Shown here: positions 8,904 to 17,549 of the stretch, in pieces
Layout of the letters: each line of letters begins with the position of its first letter
Numbering within the stretch: position 1 is the first letter of the stretch
NCBI RefSeq assembly: GCF_945952405.1
Contig: NZ_CAMFIA010000023.1
Span: 1 to 64,000 of the forward strand
DNA from: an uncultured Stenotrophomonas sp.
GTDB taxonomy: Bacteria; Pseudomonadota; Gammaproteobacteria; Xanthomonadales; Xanthomonadaceae
Reading direction: 5' to 3'
DNA length: 64,000 nucleotides
Translations under genes and position numbers: made by a program
Notes under the pieces: model-generated
Seen by the model: the letters and a program-made list of their open reading frames with translations, nothing else
What the model was told of the DNA's origin: nothing
Databases searched by the model: none

Positions 8904-9821
8904 ATGTCCGATGCCACCACCGCCGTCCGCCCGTCGCTGCGCGATCCCCGCAACTGGCCGATGTTCGCCGCCATGTTCGGCGCCTTCGCCATCGCCCGCC
9001 TGCCGTGGATGCTGCAGCGCGCGCTGGGCCGGGGCGTCGGCTGGATCACCTGGCGCCTGCTCGGCAGCCGTCGCCGCGCTGCGGAGGTCAACCTCCAGCT
9101 GTGCTTCCCGGAAAAGGACGACGCCTGGCGCCAGCGTCTGGTGCGCGACAGCTTCGATGCGCTGGGCGTGGGCGTGTTCGAGTGCATCCGTGCCTGGTGG
9201 GGCAGCATCGACCGCATCCGTCCGCAGGTGCAGATCGAAGGCCTGGAACACCTGCGCCGGATGCAGGCCGAGGGCCGGGGCGTCCTGCTGGTGTCCGGCC
9301 ATTTCATGACCCTGGAGATGTGTGGCCGCCTGTTGTGCGACTACGTCGACCTGTCAGGCATGTACCGCAAGCACAAGAACCCGGTGTACGAGTGGGCGGT
9401 GAAGTTCGGCCGCCTGCGCTACGCCAAGGCGATGTTCGCCAACGAGGACATCCGCGCCACCGTGCGCCACCTGAAGAAGGGCGGCTTCCTCTGGTATGCA
9501 CCGGACCAGGACATGCGCGGCAAGGACACCGTGTTCGTGCCGTTCTTCGGCCACACCGCCTCCACCATCACCGCCACCCATCAGCTGGCGCGGATGACCG
9601 GTTGCGCGGTGATCCCGTATTTCCATCGCCGCGAGGGCGGGAAGTACGTGCTGAAGATCGGCGCGCCGCTGGAGAATTTCCCCAGCGAGGATGTGGAAGC
9701 CGACACCACGCGGGTCAACCAGGCCATTGAAGAGATGGTGCGCGAGGCGCCGGACCAGTACCTGTGGATCCACCGCCGCTTCAAGCGCCAGCCGGGTGGC
9801 CGGAGCGATTTCTACTCGTAG
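8904..9821 (+). CDS. lpxL: Lipid A lauroyl acyltransferase, LpxL/HtrB family
   Basis: This 305-residue protein adds a secondary acyl chain to Kdo2-lipid IVA at the inner membrane. The HX4E catalytic motif is HFMTLE (H133 and E138). Further family marks are a hydrophobic N-terminal segment, LRHLKKGGFLWYAPDQD, VFVPFFGHTASTIT and the closing DQYLWIHRRFKRQPGG. Length matches LpxL. The acyl chain cannot be deduced, so LpxM or LpxP specificity is not excluded. It is divergent from waaA, consistent with a lipid A assembly role. Three SMAG repeats lie just after its end. Confidence 0.9.
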   Translation: MSDATTAVRPSLRDPRNWPMFAAMFGAFAIARLPWMLQRALGRGVGWITWRLLGSRRRAAEVNLQLCFPEKDDAWRQRLVRDSFDALGVGVFECIRAWWGSIDRIRPQVQIEGLEHLRRMQAEGRGVLLVSGHFMTLEMCGRLLCDYVDLSGMYRKHKNPVYEWAVKFGRLRYAKAMFANEDIRATVRHLKKGGFLWYAPDQDMRGKDTVFVPFFGHTASTITATHQLARMTGCAVIPYFHRREGGKYVLKIGAPLENFPSEDVEADTTRVNQAIEEMVREAPDQYLWIHRRFKRQPGGRSDFYS

Positions 9822-9853
9822 CCGGATGTAACAGAGGCAGCTGCGTGCCTATG

Positions 9854-9978
9854 GTAGTCGCCAACCTTGGTGGGCGCCGATGACCCAACGCCCCTAGCGG
9901 CAGCCAACCAAGGTTGGCAGCTACCGGGGTGTCGCTCACCTGCGCGCCGTCGTAGTCGCCAACCTTGGTTGGCGCCGA
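9854..9978. repeat. Cluster of three SMAG-type repeats
   Basis: Three copies of a roughly 24-27-bp GTAG palindrome are visible. One copy on the plus strand at 9854-9880 starts GTAGTCGCCAACCTTGG. An inverted copy at 9901-9924 ends CAAGGTTGGCAGCTAC. A third copy on the plus strand is at 9952-9978. The third ends directly at the stop codon of the convergent ligase gene. GTAG-ended palindromes in head-to-head pairs are the published hallmark of SMAG elements in S. maltophilia. Such repeats can fold in RNA and stabilise or end transcripts. Confidence 0.85.
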
Positions 9979-11310
9979 TCACCCGATCGGCAGAGAATCT
10001 TCGGCGTCGCGCGCCAGCAGGCTGCCGGCGAACAGTGCGGCCAGCATCACGGTCAGGCCTCCCCAGAACGCCGAGTAGAACGCCAGGTGGGTGTTGAGCG
10101 GGAAGACGGTGACCGCCAGCGCCAGCATCGCCGGGCGTGCGCGTTCACGCGCGATCGCCGGTGCATAACGCCAGGCCCGCCAGGCCTGGGCCACCGCTGC
10201 CAGCCACAGCAGCAGGCCGAGCACGCCAGTCTCGGCCAGGATTTCCAGCACGATCTGATGGGCGTGCAATGCCGGGGCGTTGCCCCACACCGCCGGGCCT
10301 TCCTCGGCCACGCACGCCGGATAGGCATCGCGGAAGCCGCGTGCGCCCACGCCGTTGATCGGGTGTTCTTCAATCATGCAGGCGGCGGCTTCCCAGATCC
10401 GCGCCCGCCCGGACAGTGCCTGGTCGACACCACGCTCGCCACCGTCCCAGGCCATCGCTGTACGCGTGAAGCGCTCGCGCAGCTGCGGCACGCCGGCGGT
10501 CAACGCGCCGGCACCGAGCACGGCCAGCAGCGCCAGCAGCAACAGCCGCTTCCAGCCGAACTGGCGCACGCCGCTGTACACCAGCACCAGCGCGAAGGTG
10601 ATCCACGAGGCGCGCGAACCGGCCAGCAGCAGCACGCTGCCGAGCACCGCCGCGGCCAGCAACCAGCCGGGATTGCCGAACCGGCGCGCCGCCGGCAGCA
10701 ACAGGAACGGTGACAGGCTGGCCAGCACCTGGCCGAACTTCAGGTTGCACGGCCCCAGCGCACCACTGAGCCGGTCGGCCAGCGCCGCTTCGTCGGCCGG
10801 GCACAGCGCATGACCGCTGATCGCCAGCTTCAGGTGTTCCAGCGACCAGAACCACGGGCTGGTTCCAGCCACCGCCTGCACCAGCGCATCCAGCGTCCAG
10901 GCGGCGGTGATCAACGCCAGGCCACCGAAGGTCAGGCGTCGCCGTTCCGGCGTGGCCACGGCGATCGCCACCAGCCACATGAACGGCAGGTAGCGCAGGC
11001 CTGCGGCGGCCTTGGTCCAGGAGGCCGCCGGATCGATGGCATCGATGGCCGAGAATGCCTGCGGCAGCCAGTAACCCAGGAACAGGATCGAGGTCAGCGC
11101 CCAGGCGGCCGTGCTCAGCAGATGCGGACGGCGCTGCAGGCGACGCATGACCATGCGCGCCGCGGCGTACAACGCACCGAGGCCGAGCACGGTTTCGGCG
11201 ATGCCCGGCAGTGGCCACATCGCCACGTAGGCGAGCACCCACCAGGGCGCCCAGCGCCCGGCGCGGTCGTCGCGTACGACGACGGCGGGGTCAGCCGGCA
11301 AGGTCGGCAT
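9979..11310 (-). CDS. O-antigen ligase-like membrane protein
   Basis: This 443-residue integral membrane protein has about ten to twelve hydrophobic segments and the Wzy_C/O-antigen ligase core: LAGSRASWITFALVLVYSG, then a long loop with AAACMIEEHPINGVGARGFRDAYP and HAHQIVLEILAETGVLGLLLWL. HxxxxExxAxxGxxG-type motifs are typical of WaaL and related polymerases. It probably joins or polymerises polysaccharide on the periplasmic side of the inner membrane. ATG at 11310 (MPTLPADPAVVV) overlaps the end of the upstream glycosyltransferase by 20 bases, so the two are co-translated. WaaL ligase versus Wzy polymerase cannot be decided from sequence alone, so no symbol is given. Confidence 0.8.
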   Translation of the reverse strand: MPTLPADPAVVVRDDRAGRWAPWWVLAYVAMWPLPGIAETVLGLGALYAAARMVMRRLQRRPHLLSTAAWALTSILFLGYWLPQAFSAIDAIDPAASWTKAAAGLRYLPFMWLVAIAVATPERRRLTFGGLALITAAWTLDALVQAVAGTSPWFWSLEHLKLAISGHALCPADEAALADRLSGALGPCNLKFGQVLASLSPFLLLPAARRFGNPGWLLAAAVLGSVLLLAGSRASWITFALVLVYSGVRQFGWKRLLLLALLAVLGAGALTAGVPQLRERFTRTAMAWDGGERGVDQALSGRARIWEAAACMIEEHPINGVGARGFRDAYPACVAEEGPAVWGNAPALHAHQIVLEILAETGVLGLLLWLAAVAQAWRAWRYAPAIARERARPAMLALAVTVFPLNTHLAFYSAFWGGLTVMLAALFAGSLLARDAEDSLPIG

Positions 11311-12406
11311 AGAGGCGGAGGGTGTCACGCTGCATGGCCTGCAGGGTAAACGGGATGCGGGCCGGCAGGGATGGCGGCTGCGCCAGCAGGGCCAGCGCGC
11401 GTTCACCGAGCGCGCGCGCGTCACCCAGCGCTACCGCGCCGCTGGGTTGCAGCTGCTGCAGCAGCTCACCGACGCCACCGTGGTTCCAACCCAGCACCGG
11501 ACGGCCGACCGACAGCGCCTCGACCACGGTGCGGCCGAACGCTTCCGGCTTGTCCGACAGCTGCAGCACCAGGTCGCTGGCCGCATAGGCCTGGGCAATC
11601 CGCGCGGTCGGCGTGCTGATCTGCACGGCATCGGCCACACCCAATGCGGCGGCCTGCCGGCGCAGATCGGCCACGTAGGCTTCACGGCCGGGCTCATCGG
11701 TGCCAAGCATCCACAGCTGTGCCGGCACGCCGGCGGCGCGCACGTCGGCCAGCAGCTGCAGCGCGTGGGCGTGGCCCTTCAGGCGGGTGCCCCGGCCCGG
11801 CAGCAGCAGCAGCGGGCCTTCAACCTGCGCCAGCCACGGGTAATCGCTGGCCAGGGCCAAGCGCGGCCGGCGGTCGGCGCGTCCCACGCGCGGGAACTGG
11901 GCGACATCGACGCCCCGCGGAATCACCTGCAGTGCCGCTTCGGGCACGCTCGGGTAATGCCGCTGCACGTAGTCGCGCACGGTATCGGACACGCAGATCA
12001 CGCGTTCACCGCTGGTCATCACCGCGCTGTAGCGACTGGGTGAATTCAGGCCATGCACGGTGGTCACCCAGTGCGGGCGCTGGGTGACGGGAAGCGCGCG
12101 GATCGCATACAGGCCCAGCCAGGCCGGCAGTCGCGAACGGGCATGCACGATGTCGGCGCCGACCTCGGCGAACAGCCGGCGCAGGGTCGGCAGATGGCGC
12201 AGGGTCAGCAGCGATTTGCGGCCGATATCAAGGGTGAGATGTTCGGCACCACTGTCGAGCAGCGGTTGTACCAGGCGCCCGCCGGCGGAGACCACCAGCG
12301 CACGATGGCCGGCGGCCACCAGCGCCGCTGCGATTTCCAGGGTCGAGCGCTCGACACCGCCGGAGTGCAGCGCCGGCAGCAACTGCACCACGGTCAATCG
12401 GCGCAT
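11291..12406 (-). CDS. Glycosyltransferase family 4
   Basis: This 371-residue GT-B glycosyltransferase has VVQLLPALHSGGVERSTLEIAAALVAAGHRALVVSAGG at the N-terminus, the acceptor-side pattern of GT4 enzymes such as those acting on LPS core. In the donor half are LLLPGRGTRLKGHAHALQLLADV and the nucleotide-sugar binding EAFGRTVVEALSVGRPVLGWNHGGVGELL with the EX7E glutamates. It probably adds a sugar to LPS core or a related glycan at the cytoplasmic face. It forms an overlapping pair with the downstream ligase-like gene and follows the small zinc-binding gene on the same strand. Confidence 0.87.
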   Translation of the reverse strand: MRRLTVVQLLPALHSGGVERSTLEIAAALVAAGHRALVVSAGGRLVQPLLDSGAEHLTLDIGRKSLLTLRHLPTLRRLFAEVGADIVHARSRLPAWLGLYAIRALPVTQRPHWVTTVHGLNSPSRYSAVMTSGERVICVSDTVRDYVQRHYPSVPEAALQVIPRGVDVAQFPRVGRADRRPRLALASDYPWLAQVEGPLLLLPGRGTRLKGHAHALQLLADVRAAGVPAQLWMLGTDEPGREAYVADLRRQAAALGVADAVQISTPTARIAQAYAASDLVLQLSDKPEAFGRTVVEALSVGRPVLGWNHGGVGELLQQLQPSGAVALGDARALGERALALLAQPPSLPARIPFTLQAMQRDTLRLYADLAG

Positions 12407-12421
12407 CGACGGGGCGGCCGT

Positions 12422-12619
12422 TTAGTCGGCCAGCACGAACACGGAACCGCAGTACGGGCACTGCGCTTCGCCGTTGGGTTCGTCCTCGATCGGCAGGTAC
12501 ACGCGCGGATGCGAGTTCCACAGCGCCATCTCCGGGGTCGGGCAGCTCAGCGGCAGGTCGCTGCGGTGCACGGTGTAGCGCTTCTCGGCGTTGGCGGGCG
12601 CGGTGGCGGTATGGCTCAT
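12422..12619 (-). CDS. Small CHCC zinc-finger protein
   Basis: This 65-residue protein belongs to the zf-CHCC family, related to the zinc-binding part of mitochondrial NDUFS6. The four probable ligands are C26, H37, C54 and C57 (LSCP...WNSHPRVYLPI...QCPYCGSVFVL). Its role in bacteria is not known. It starts 15 bases upstream of the glycosyltransferase stop-to-start gap and runs in the same direction, so it probably heads that transcript. The function should not be inferred from LPS neighbours. Confidence 0.85.
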   Translation of the reverse strand: MSHTATAPANAEKRYTVHRSDLPLSCPTPEMALWNSHPRVYLPIEDEPNGEAQCPYCGSVFVLAD

Positions 12620-13039
12620 GGCGGATGTCGATGAACGGGTTGCGAGGCCTGTGATTCTAGCATCCGGGCCGCCCCGACATTGCGCCGCAACAGGTCTTTG
12701 CGCGCCCGGCGCCGATTCACCGCCGCGTTGCAGGGCGCCCCGGGGCCGGCCTGCGGCAGGATTTCTTCAATCGATCCAGCCGGTTGCGGCGAAAACCCGC
12801 CGACCGCGATATTTCCCGCATTTGGATCGAACTAAATGGCACTTGTCAGGCCGCGACGGCTGTTGCAGGATCGGGCCAGGTCGCAGCCCGACCCACCCCA
12901 TCCGACCCGATCGCATGGCCCGCCCCCACCGGACCGGCATCGCCTCCTGCACTGCCACAGCGGCGGGCGGAGCGATGCTGCCCGTGGTGTCCGCCGATGC
13001 GGGTTCTGCCCGCCGCCTGCCCTTCCGGGAGACCCTTGC
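12620..13039. other. 420-bp intergenic region before the GH92 gene
   Basis: This gap separates the divergent zinc-finger and mannosidase genes and should hold both promoters. Around 12805-12840 the sequence becomes AT-richer (GATATTTCCCGCATTTGGATC). No convincing ORF with a ribosome binding site, no strong terminator and no SMAG copy was seen. Long open frames here on both strands are GC-driven and Arg/Pro rich. GGGAGA at 13028-13033 fits as the ribosome binding site of the mannosidase. Confidence 0.5.
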
Positions 13040-16000
13040 ATGACCCTGTCCGATCCACGCCGCGCCCTGCTTCCGCTCGCCCTCGCCCTGGCCTGTGCGA
13101 CCACCGCGATGCCGGTACTGGCACAGGGGCTGCAGACCTCGTTCGAGCCCGGCGAAGCCGCACCGGCACCGGCCGCGGGCGCGTTGCAGGTCGCGATCGG
13201 CAATGGCCCCGCCGCGCCCTACGCGGCCAAGCGCAACGCCGGCTACAGCGGCCTGCATGCACTGCACTACAGCAGCGCCGGCGGCAGCGCGCGGCGCGAG
13301 CTGTTCCGCACCGACCTGGCCATCGACGCCGATACCACGCTGTCGTGGCTGGTGCTGCCGGAAATCGTCGGCAAGGACACCGTGGCTTCGACCTATGTAT
13401 CGCTGGACCTGCGCCTGGACGATGGCCGCCGCGTTTCCGCGCTCACCGCGTACGACCAGCACGGCGTGGCCCTCGGCGCGCGCGCACAGGGCGACTCGAA
13501 GACGCTGTACCCGCAGCAGTGGGCACGCAAGGCGGTACGCCTGGGCGGCATCCCCGCACTGAAGGGGCGCCGCGTGGTCGCGATCGAGCTGGAAGTGGCC
13601 AGTGCCGAGGGCGCACCGGTGTCCGGCTGGATCGACGACGTGCGCCTGGACGCACAGGCGCGGCAGCAGCCGCAGCGCGCCTCCGACTGGGTGCTGACCA
13701 CCCGTGGTACCCAGGCCAACGGCACCTTCTCACGCGGCAACAATGTCCCGGCCACGGCCGTGCCGCATGGTTTCAACTTCTGGACCCCGGTGACCGACGC
13801 CGGTGCACTGAACTGGCTGTACCGCTGGAACGAACAGAACGATGCGCAGAACCGCCCGCAGCTGCAGGCGCTGGCGCTCAGCCACCAGCCCAGCCCGTGG
13901 ATGGGCGACCGCCAGACCTTCCAGGTGATGCCTTCGGCCAGCCGCGGCGTGCCCGAAGCCGATCGTCGCAAGCGCGCGCTGTCGTTCGATCGCAGCCACG
14001 AGTCGGCGCGACCCTACCGCTACGACGTCCGCTTCGACAACGGTATCGCCGCAGCCATCGCACCGACCGATCATGCCGCGCTGTTCCGCTTTGATTTCCC
14101 GGAAGGCGGCGACGCCAACCTGCTGTTCGACAATGTCGATGCGCGTGGCGGCCTGACCCTGGACGCTGCCTCGCAGACGCTGTCCGGCTACACCGATACG
14201 CGCAGCGGCCTGTCCAACGGCGCCAGCCGCATGTACGTGGTGGCCAGCTTCGACACGCCGTGGCGCAGCAGTGGTCGCATCGATACCGGCCGCCCGACCG
14301 GCTACATCAAGTTCGAAACCGGTGGCGCGCGCCAGGTGACCATGCGTATCGCCACCTCGCTGATCTCGGTGGAACAGGCACGGCACAACCTGGCGCTGGA
14401 AATCGCCGCGGCCGATACGCTGGAGAGCGTGGCCGGCCGCGCCCAGGACGCGTGGGACACCCGCCTGGCCCGCTTCGACATCGGCGATGCCAGCGACGAC
14501 CAGAAGACCACGCTGTATTCCAGCCTGTACCGGCTGTACCTGTACCCGAATTCCGGCCACGAGAACGCCGGCAGCACGGCGGCGCCGGACTGGCGCTATG
14601 CCAACCAGGCCAGTGCCAGCGATGACAACACCGACGGCAGCGCCACCCGCAGTTTTGCCGCCGTCCGCGATGGCCAGGTGTTCGTCAACAACGGCTTCTG
14701 GGACACCTTCCGCACCACCTGGCCGGCCTACGCGCTGTTCACCCCCGACGATGCCGGGCACCTGGTGCAGGGCTTCATCGAGCAGTACCGCGCCGGTGGC
14801 TGGATCGCGCGCTGGTCATCGCCGGGCTACGCCGACCTGATGGTCGGCACCAGCTCCGACGTGGCCTTCGCCGACGCCTGGCTGAAGGGCATCGGCGGCT
14901 TCGATCCAGCCGAGGCCTACGCCGCCGCGCTGAAGAATGCCACGGTGGTGCCGCCGGACCGCCATGTCGGCCGCAAGGGCATGGACCGCTCGACCTTCCG
15001 TGGCTACGCCAGCGCCGACGTGCATGAAGGCATGTCGTGGACGATGGAAGGGGCGCTCAACGATTTCGGCATCGCCAACATGGCCGACGCCCTGGCCAAG
15101 CGCGCGGCCACGCCAGCCGCACGCGAACGCTACAGCACCGAAGCCGACTACTTCCGCCACCGCGCCGCCAGCTACGCCACGATGTTCGACCCGGCCGCCG
15201 GCTTCTTCCAGGGCCGCACCGCCGATGGCCGCTGGCGCGTGGACGCCGCGCACTACGACCCGCGCGTGTGGGGCCATGACTACACCGAGTCCAATGGCTG
15301 GACCTTCGCCTTCACCGCCGCCCACGATGGCGAAGGACTGGCTGCGCTGTACGGTGGCCGCGACAAGCTGGCGGCGAAGCTGGATGCCTTCTTTGCCACG
15401 CCGGAAACCGCCGACCCGGCACTGGCCGGCTCCTACGGCGGCACCATCCACGAGATGACCGAGGCGCGCGACGTGCGCATGGGCATGTACGCGCACAGCA
15501 ACCAGCCGGCACACCACATCCCGTGGATGTACCTGTATGCCGGGCAGCCGTGGAAGACCCAGCAGCATGTGCGCGAGATCCTGTCGCGGTTGTACGTCGG
15601 CAGCGAGATCGGCCAGGGCTATCCCGGCGACGAGGACAACGGCGAGACGTCGGCATGGTATGTGCTGGCCTCGCTGGGCCTGTACCCGCTGCGCATGGGC
15701 GCCCCCGAGTACGTGATCGGTTCGCCGGCGTTCCGGCATGCGCGAGTGGAACTGCAGGGCGGCGCGGTGCTGACCGTGAACGCGGCCAACAACTCGCGCG
15801 AGAACGTCTACGTGCAGTCGCTGAAGATCAATGGCAAGCCGTGGACCCGGACCTGGGTGCCGCACGAGCTGATCGCCAAGGGCGCCACCCTGGACTTCGT
15901 GATGGGCCCGCAGCCGTCGCGCTGGGGCAGCGGCGTGGACGACGTGCCGCGTTCGCTGACCGCGCCCGGCCAGCGCCCGCAGCGGCTGCACGACCTGCTC

Positions 16001-16384
16001 GGCAGCGCCGCGAAGGCGACCCTGGCCGATGGCCGCGCGCTGCCCGCACTGGTCGATGACGATGCCGCCACCACGGTCGGCCTGGGCGCTGGCGCGACCA
16101 TCGCGCTGACCGGCCTGGCCGATGGTGCACCGACGATGTACACGCTGACCAGCGGCGACGGCAGCATCCGCGGTGGCGAATGGACGCTGGAGGCGCGCAC
16201 CGGCAACGGCAGCTGGAACGTGCTTGACCAGCGCAGCGGCGAAGACTTCGAATCCGCCCGCCAGACCCGGCCGTTCCGCATCGCCCGCCCCGGCCGCTAC
16301 AGCGAATACCGGCTGCGCCTGGCCGCACCGGCCAGGATGCCGCTGGCGGAGATCGAACTGCTGGCCATCAGCGCCGTACAATGA
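13040..16384 (+). CDS. Secreted GH92 alpha-mannosidase
   Basis: This 1114-residue exported glycosidase is probably a calcium-dependent exo-alpha-mannosidase of the type that trims mannose from N-glycans. The signal peptide ends PVLAQG near residue 32. A carbohydrate-binding-like beta domain (about 35-210) precedes the GH92 core. Core signatures are WDTFRTTWPAYALFTP, YTESNGWTFAFTAAHD with the likely catalytic acid E750, and GYPGDEDNGETSAWYVLASLGLYP with D864 and D866 as likely catalytic or metal residues. A C-terminal F5/8-type domain follows (about 990-1114). The start at 13040 is chosen from the signal peptide and upstream GGGAGA. The stop overlaps the next start (ATGA), linking it to a secreted peptidase and suggesting glycoprotein digestion. 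Confidence 0.92.
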   Translation: MTLSDPRRALLPLALALACATTAMPVLAQGLQTSFEPGEAAPAPAAGALQVAIGNGPAAPYAAKRNAGYSGLHALHYSSAGGSARRELFRTDLAIDADTTLSWLVLPEIVGKDTVASTYVSLDLRLDDGRRVSALTAYDQHGVALGARAQGDSKTLYPQQWARKAVRLGGIPALKGRRVVAIELEVASAEGAPVSGWIDDVRLDAQARQQPQRASDWVLTTRGTQANGTFSRGNNVPATAVPHGFNFWTPVTDAGALNWLYRWNEQNDAQNRPQLQALALSHQPSPWMGDRQTFQVMPSASRGVPEADRRKRALSFDRSHESARPYRYDVRFDNGIAAAIAPTDHAALFRFDFPEGGDANLLFDNVDARGGLTLDAASQTLSGYTDTRSGLSNGASRMYVVASFDTPWRSSGRIDTGRPTGYIKFETGGARQVTMRIATSLISVEQARHNLALEIAAADTLESVAGRAQDAWDTRLARFDIGDASDDQKTTLYSSLYRLYLYPNSGHENAGSTAAPDWRYANQASASDDNTDGSATRSFAAVRDGQVFVNNGFWDTFRTTWPAYALFTPDDAGHLVQGFIEQYRAGGWIARWSSPGYADLMVGTSSDVAFADAWLKGIGGFDPAEAYAAALKNATVVPPDRHVGRKGMDRSTFRGYASADVHEGMSWTMEGALNDFGIANMADALAKRAATPAARERYSTEADYFRHRAASYATMFDPAAGFFQGRTADGRWRVDAAHYDPRVWGHDYTESNGWTFAFTAAHDGEGLAALYGGRDKLAAKLDAFFATPETADPALAGSYGGTIHEMTEARDVRMGMYAHSNQPAHHIPWMYLYAGQPWKTQQHVREILSRLYVGSEIGQGYPGDEDNGETSAWYVLASLGLYPLRMGAPEYVIGSPAFRHARVELQGGAVLTVNAANNSRENVYVQSLKINGKPWTRTWVPHELIAKGATLDFVMGPQPSRWGSGVDDVPRSLTAPGQRPQRLHDLLGSAAKATLADGRALPALVDDDAATTVGLGAGATIALTGLADGAPTMYTLTSGDGSIRGGEWTLEARTGNGSWNVLDQRSGEDFESARQTRPFRIARPGRYSEYRLRLAAPARMPLAEIELLAISAVQ

Positions 16385-17124
16385 GCCGCATGCGCTACCG
16401 CCTCCTGCCCCTGGCCCTTGTTGCCCTGTCCTTCTGCAGCTTCGGCCAGACCCAGGCGTTCGACACCCAGCTGACCCGCGACGGGGTGACACTGAACTAC
16501 CAGGACGCCCATGGCGCGCTGGCCGCGTCGCAGCGCAAGCGGGTCATCGATACGTTCTACTTCGCCTACCTGCGCGAACGCGCGGACTTCCATCGCGCTG
16601 CGCCGTCGATGGTGCGCATCGTGATCGATCCGGCCTACACCGGCATCGCCTTCGTCGGCGACAAGGACCAGGCGGCGACGATCACCATCAATCCCGGCTG
16701 GCTGGCACAGCACCCGAACGACATCGACCTGGTCAGCCATGAGGCCATGCACATCGTGCAGGGCTATCCCGGTTACGGCGATGCACGCGTGCCGGGCTGG
16801 CTGGTGGAAGGCATCGCCGACTATGCCCGCGACCGCTACGGCATGGACAACGCCGCCGCCGGCTGGGCCCTGCCGGAAAAGGTTGGCAAGGGCCAGAACT
16901 TCGACAGCGGTTACCGGGTCACCGGTGCGTTCCTGAAGTGGGCCGAGGCCGCGCATCCCGGCCTGGTGCAGGCGCTGGACAACGCCCTGCGCGATGGCCG
17001 CTACACGGTGGCGGTGTGGCAGAAGCACACCGGAAAGGCCTTGCCGGCGTTGTGGGCGGAATACGCCAGGCCGCGCTCGGAGGCCCCGCCGCCGGCCCCG
17101 GCACGTCGCGGCAAGCGGCACTGA
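16381..17124 (+). CDS. Secreted basic secretory protein (BSP) family zinc peptidase
   Basis: This 247-residue protein has a signal peptide (MSRMRYRLLPLALVALSFCSFGQTQA) and the BSP peptidase domain. The zinc site is HEAMH (H120 to H124), followed by GYPGYGDARVPGWLVEGIADYARDRYG, whose glutamate is a likely third ligand. The C-terminal FLKWAEAAHPGLVQALDNALRDGRY is also typical of the family. The family is plant-defence related and found in soil and plant-associated bacteria. The start overlaps the GH92 stop by four bases (ATGA), so translation is coupled. Together the pair could strip glycans and then cleave the protein part of host glycoproteins. That joint role is inference. Confidence 0.87.
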   Translation: MSRMRYRLLPLALVALSFCSFGQTQAFDTQLTRDGVTLNYQDAHGALAASQRKRVIDTFYFAYLRERADFHRAAPSMVRIVIDPAYTGIAFVGDKDQAATITINPGWLAQHPNDIDLVSHEAMHIVQGYPGYGDARVPGWLVEGIADYARDRYGMDNAAAGWALPEKVGKGQNFDSGYRVTGAFLKWAEAAHPGLVQALDNALRDGRYTVAVWQKHTGKALPALWAEYARPRSEAPPPAPARRGKRH

Positions 17125-17549
17125 CAACCGTGCACCACACCTTCGCCGGGCATCGCCCGGCGCTACCGCGTCGCAGCCTCAGCGCGACCGCACGAAACCG
17201 GCGTACAGCGCGAACAGCTGCTGGAAATACCGCCGGGTCACTCGATTGCGCATGACACTCTCGCCGATGGGAAGATGGTCGGGCCCAGGGTGGGAAGGCC
17301 GGTCCGGTCCCCTCCCACGGCCGGGCCGCGTGGGCGTATTGGGCCGCAGCGGCGTTGCAGGCACATGACCGCCCTGCGTAGCGCGTGTGGCACGCACTCG
17401 AGGTAGAACCGGGCGCTGGCTGGCTTCCCACGCCTGCCTGAACGTGATTGCGATTGCCGGCCAGCGGCCGGCACTACCGTTTCCGCTCTGCGGAAACAGA
17501 AACGCGCCCCGTGGGGCGCGCTTCTGCAGATCGAATCGGCAAGAAGGCC
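17125..17549. other. Intergenic region with SMAG repeats and a terminator
   Basis: The gap lies between the convergent peptidase and maeB. It contains two CTAC-ended palindromes: CGCCGGGC/GCCCGGCG then CTAC (17144-17166), and TGCCGGCC/GGCCGGCA then CTAC (17455-17477), both SMAG-like. It also contains the maeB terminator at 17503-17520. Small open frames are present, but none has a good ribosome binding site and family-like sequence. I see no gene here. Confidence 0.6.
17503..17520 (-). terminator. Terminator-like stem after maeB
   Basis: CGCGCCCC/GGGGCGCG with a GT centre forms a perfect 8-bp stem. On the minus strand it is followed by TTTCTGTTTCC, a weak T-tract. It lies 30 bases after the maeB stop, so it probably ends that transcript. 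Confidence 0.7.

Noticed and set aside
9979..12406. A full O-antigen biosynthesis cluster
   Set aside because: Only one glycosyltransferase and one ligase-like gene are present; no nucleotide-sugar, flippase or chain-length genes are seen.
17179..17397. 72-codon minus-strand frame, possible small protein ending FQQLFALYAGFVRSR
   Set aside because: No ribosome binding site, Pro/Gly/Arg-rich N-terminal part and overlap with intergenic repeats; not enough support.
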